Position numbers and translations under genes: made by a program
Notes under the pieces: model-generated
Database searches by the model: none
Seen by the model: the letters and a program-made list of their open reading frames with translations, nothing else
What the model was told of the DNA's origin: nothing
Part shown: in pieces, positions 62,618 to 64,000 of the stretch
Layout: each line of letters opens with the position of its first letter
How positions within the stretch are numbered: the first letter of the stretch is position 1
Source: Roseinatronobacter sp. S2
Lineage (GTDB): Bacteria > Pseudomonadota > Alphaproteobacteria > Rhodobacterales > Rhodobacteraceae
Length of the DNA stretch: 64,000 bases
NCBI RefSeq assembly: GCF_029581395.1
Contig: NZ_CP121113.1
Span: forward strand, 1,112,001 to 1,176,000
Reading direction: 5' to 3'

Positions 62618-64000
62618 ATGACAGATCACTTTATTGGTGTGGACGTCGGCACAGGGTCGGTGAGAGTCGGCGTATTCGGACAGTTCGGGCAGCCACTTGC
62701 AACGTCAAAGCACGATATCGCCATGCACACCGAACCGGGGGGCATAGCCGAGCAGTCGAGCACGCAAGTCTGGAACGCGGTATGTGCCGCGACCCGATCC
62801 GCTGTGGCTAACGCGGCCATTGACCCCGGAACTGTGCGTGGGATTGGCTTTGATGCAACCTGCTCGATGGTGGTGCTTTGCGCCAATGGCAAATCGCTTC
62901 CGGTTGGCGATCTTGCCCATCCCAAACGCGACATAATCGTCTGGATGGATCATCGCGCGGTTGAACAGGCCGCCCGCATTAACGCGGGTGAGCATCATGT
63001 GCTGATGTATGTCGGTGGCCGGATCTCGCCAGAGATGCAGACACCAAAGCTGCTGTGGCTGAAGGAAAACCGACCAGAAACCTATGCAGCCGCTGGCAGT
63101 TTCTTTGACCTGACTGATTTTCTGGGTTGGAAAGCGACTGGTAGCCTTTCAAGATCTTCTTGCACTGTAACGTGCAAATGGACCTATCTGGCGCATGAGC
63201 GCCGCTGGGACCCGGATTATTTTCATGCCATTGGCCTTGGTGATCTGGTTGAAGATAACTTTGCCCGCATTGGTCAGGAGATCGTGCGTCCCGGAACTAA
63301 ATTGGGACAGGGGCTGACAAAGGCCGCCGCGTCGGAACTTGGGCTTTCACCCGGAACTGCTGTTGCTGCGGGGCTGATTGATGCCCATGCCGGGGGCATA
63401 GCAACAGTTGGTGCGCGGGGCGGGGCGGAAGACCCGACCTCCTGTCTTGGTTATGTCTTCGGGACATCATCATGCACCATGACGACAACCGCAGAACCGA
63501 CTTTTGTTCCGGGTGTCTGGGGGCCGTATTATTCTGCCATGATACCCGGCGCATGGCTGTGCGAAGGCGGCCAATCGGCGGCCGGTGCCGCCATCGACCA
63601 GCTGGTGTCGCTGCACCCCGCATGTTCCGAGGCCGCGGCATTTGCGAAGGCTGAGGGCAAGCCGCTGCCTGTATGGCTGGCGGATACTGCTTTGGCGCAT
63701 GCCGCGACTGCTTCTGACGTGGTCGCCTTGGCAACAGGACTGCACGTCGTGCCCGAATTCCTTGGAAACCGCGCCCCCTTTTCCGACCCGATGGCGCGCG
63801 CCGTTATCGCTGGGCTGGGGATGGAAAATGATATCCGTTCGCTACAGGCGCTCTATGTGGCTGGCATTTGCAGTCTGGGCTACGGCTTGCGGCAGATTGT
63901 CGAAATAAAGAACAGGAATGGCGCGCCCGTTTCATCAATCGCCGTAAGCGGTGGGGCTGGCCAGCACCCACTTGTCCGGCAGTTGCTGGCCGACGCAACA
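62618..64000 (+). CDS. FGGY-family carbohydrate kinase (ribulokinase-like), 3' end outside window
   Basis: CAGGAG precedes the ATG at 62618, and an open frame of 461 codons runs off the right edge. It begins with the sugar-kinase phosphate-1 motif GVDVGTGSVRVGVF. It has IVWMDHRAVEQA, LIDAHAGGIATVGA with the catalytic-base Asp, GTSSCTMTT, and AVSGGAGQHP near the edge (adenosine motif). The WMDHRA and AHAG..T pattern is that of ribulokinase/D-ribulose kinase rather than glycerol or xylulose kinase. It would phosphorylate the ketopentose formed by the polyol dehydrogenase. The full protein is expected to have about 540 residues. Confidence 0.93.
   Translation, partial: MTDHFIGVDVGTGSVRVGVFGQFGQPLATSKHDIAMHTEPGGIAEQSSTQVWNAVCAATRSAVANAAIDPGTVRGIGFDATCSMVVLCANGKSLPVGDLAHPKRDIIVWMDHRAVEQAARINAGEHHVLMYVGGRISPEMQTPKLLWLKENRPETYAAAGSFFDLTDFLGWKATGSLSRSSCTVTCKWTYLAHERRWDPDYFHAIGLGDLVEDNFARIGQEIVRPGTKLGQGLTKAAASELGLSPGTAVAAGLIDAHAGGIATVGARGGAEDPTSCLGYVFGTSSCTMTTTAEPTFVPGVWGPYYSAMIPGAWLCEGGQSAAGAAIDQLVSLHPACSEAAAFAKAEGKPLPVWLADTALAHAATASDVVALATGLHVVPEFLGNRAPFSDPMARAVIAGLGMENDIRSLQALYVAGICSLGYGLRQIVEIKNRNGAPVSSIAVSGGAGQHPLVRQLLADAT

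Noticed and set aside
1..64000. CRISPR arrays, tRNA and rRNA genes
   Set aside because: No regularly spaced repeats, no tRNA T-arm/anticodon pattern and no rRNA signatures were noticed on either strand by reading; a covariance-model search was not possible.

Overview
The window reads as chromosomal DNA of a GC-rich alphaproteobacterium, most likely the Rhodobacteraceae/Roseobacter group. The reasons are the density of solute importers (TTT, TRAP, polar amino acid, dipeptide and CUT2 ABC systems), each with its own local regulator, and the general character of the proteins. This placement is inference from protein character; no 16S gene, tRNA or other marker was seen.

Layout. (1) 1-1832: a partial exporter-type ABC transporter, an IS66 scrap and the C-terminal end of a siderophore-interacting protein, i.e. 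a decayed iron-uptake locus. (2) 1869-10043: a CIA30-domain protein, a ROK regulator, then a tight operon tctC-tctB-tctA-EEP nuclease/phosphatase-2H phosphoesterase, then a VOC protein. (3) 10239-11444: a broken FrlB-like sugar isomerase abutting an IS110 piece. (4) 11551-19732: a polar amino acid ABC importer, an M20 amidohydrolase, a TetR regulator, an aminotransferase, a class II aldolase and a 2-hydroxyacid dehydrogenase. (5) 19885-24835: IS1182 and IS110 remnants, a frameshifted DUF4105 gene, a lipoprotein alpha/beta hydrolase and an unusual transglycosylase-TetR fused reading frame. (6) 25223-35720: a dipeptide-type ABC system split around a divergent ROK regulator, with an M81 peptidase, a ROK sugar kinase, CutC and a broken Gfo/Idh oxidoreductase.

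(7) 36-49 kb is an accessory, heavily eroded zone. Intact small genes (LysE exporter, Lrp/AzlCD, ArsR/NIPSNAP/ABM, two GNATs, GlxA and a DJ-1/isonitrile hydratase-like protein) sit among fragments of IS3 and IS91 elements, an integrase, LysR, a P-loop kinase, TauE, DUF2938 and a MalK-type ATPase. (8) 49048-50736 is a CPA2 antiporter. (9) 51110-56184 is a TRAP transporter with a galactonate dehydratase-like enzyme and a divergent GntR regulator. (10) 56555-64000 is a polyol/pentose cluster: xylitol dehydrogenase-like enzyme, AraC regulator, CUT2 ABC importer and a FGGY kinase that runs off the right edge.

The repeated logic is a substrate-specific importer, one or a few catabolic enzymes, and a dedicated regulator. 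The most interesting candidate for an undescribed function is the TctCBA importer translationally coupled to two different phosphoester-cleaving enzymes. Second is the M81 peptidase / ROK kinase / CutC / Gfo-Idh set on a dipeptide-type transporter. Several genes are broken by short internal losses joined out of frame, so either recent decay or assembly errors must be considered.
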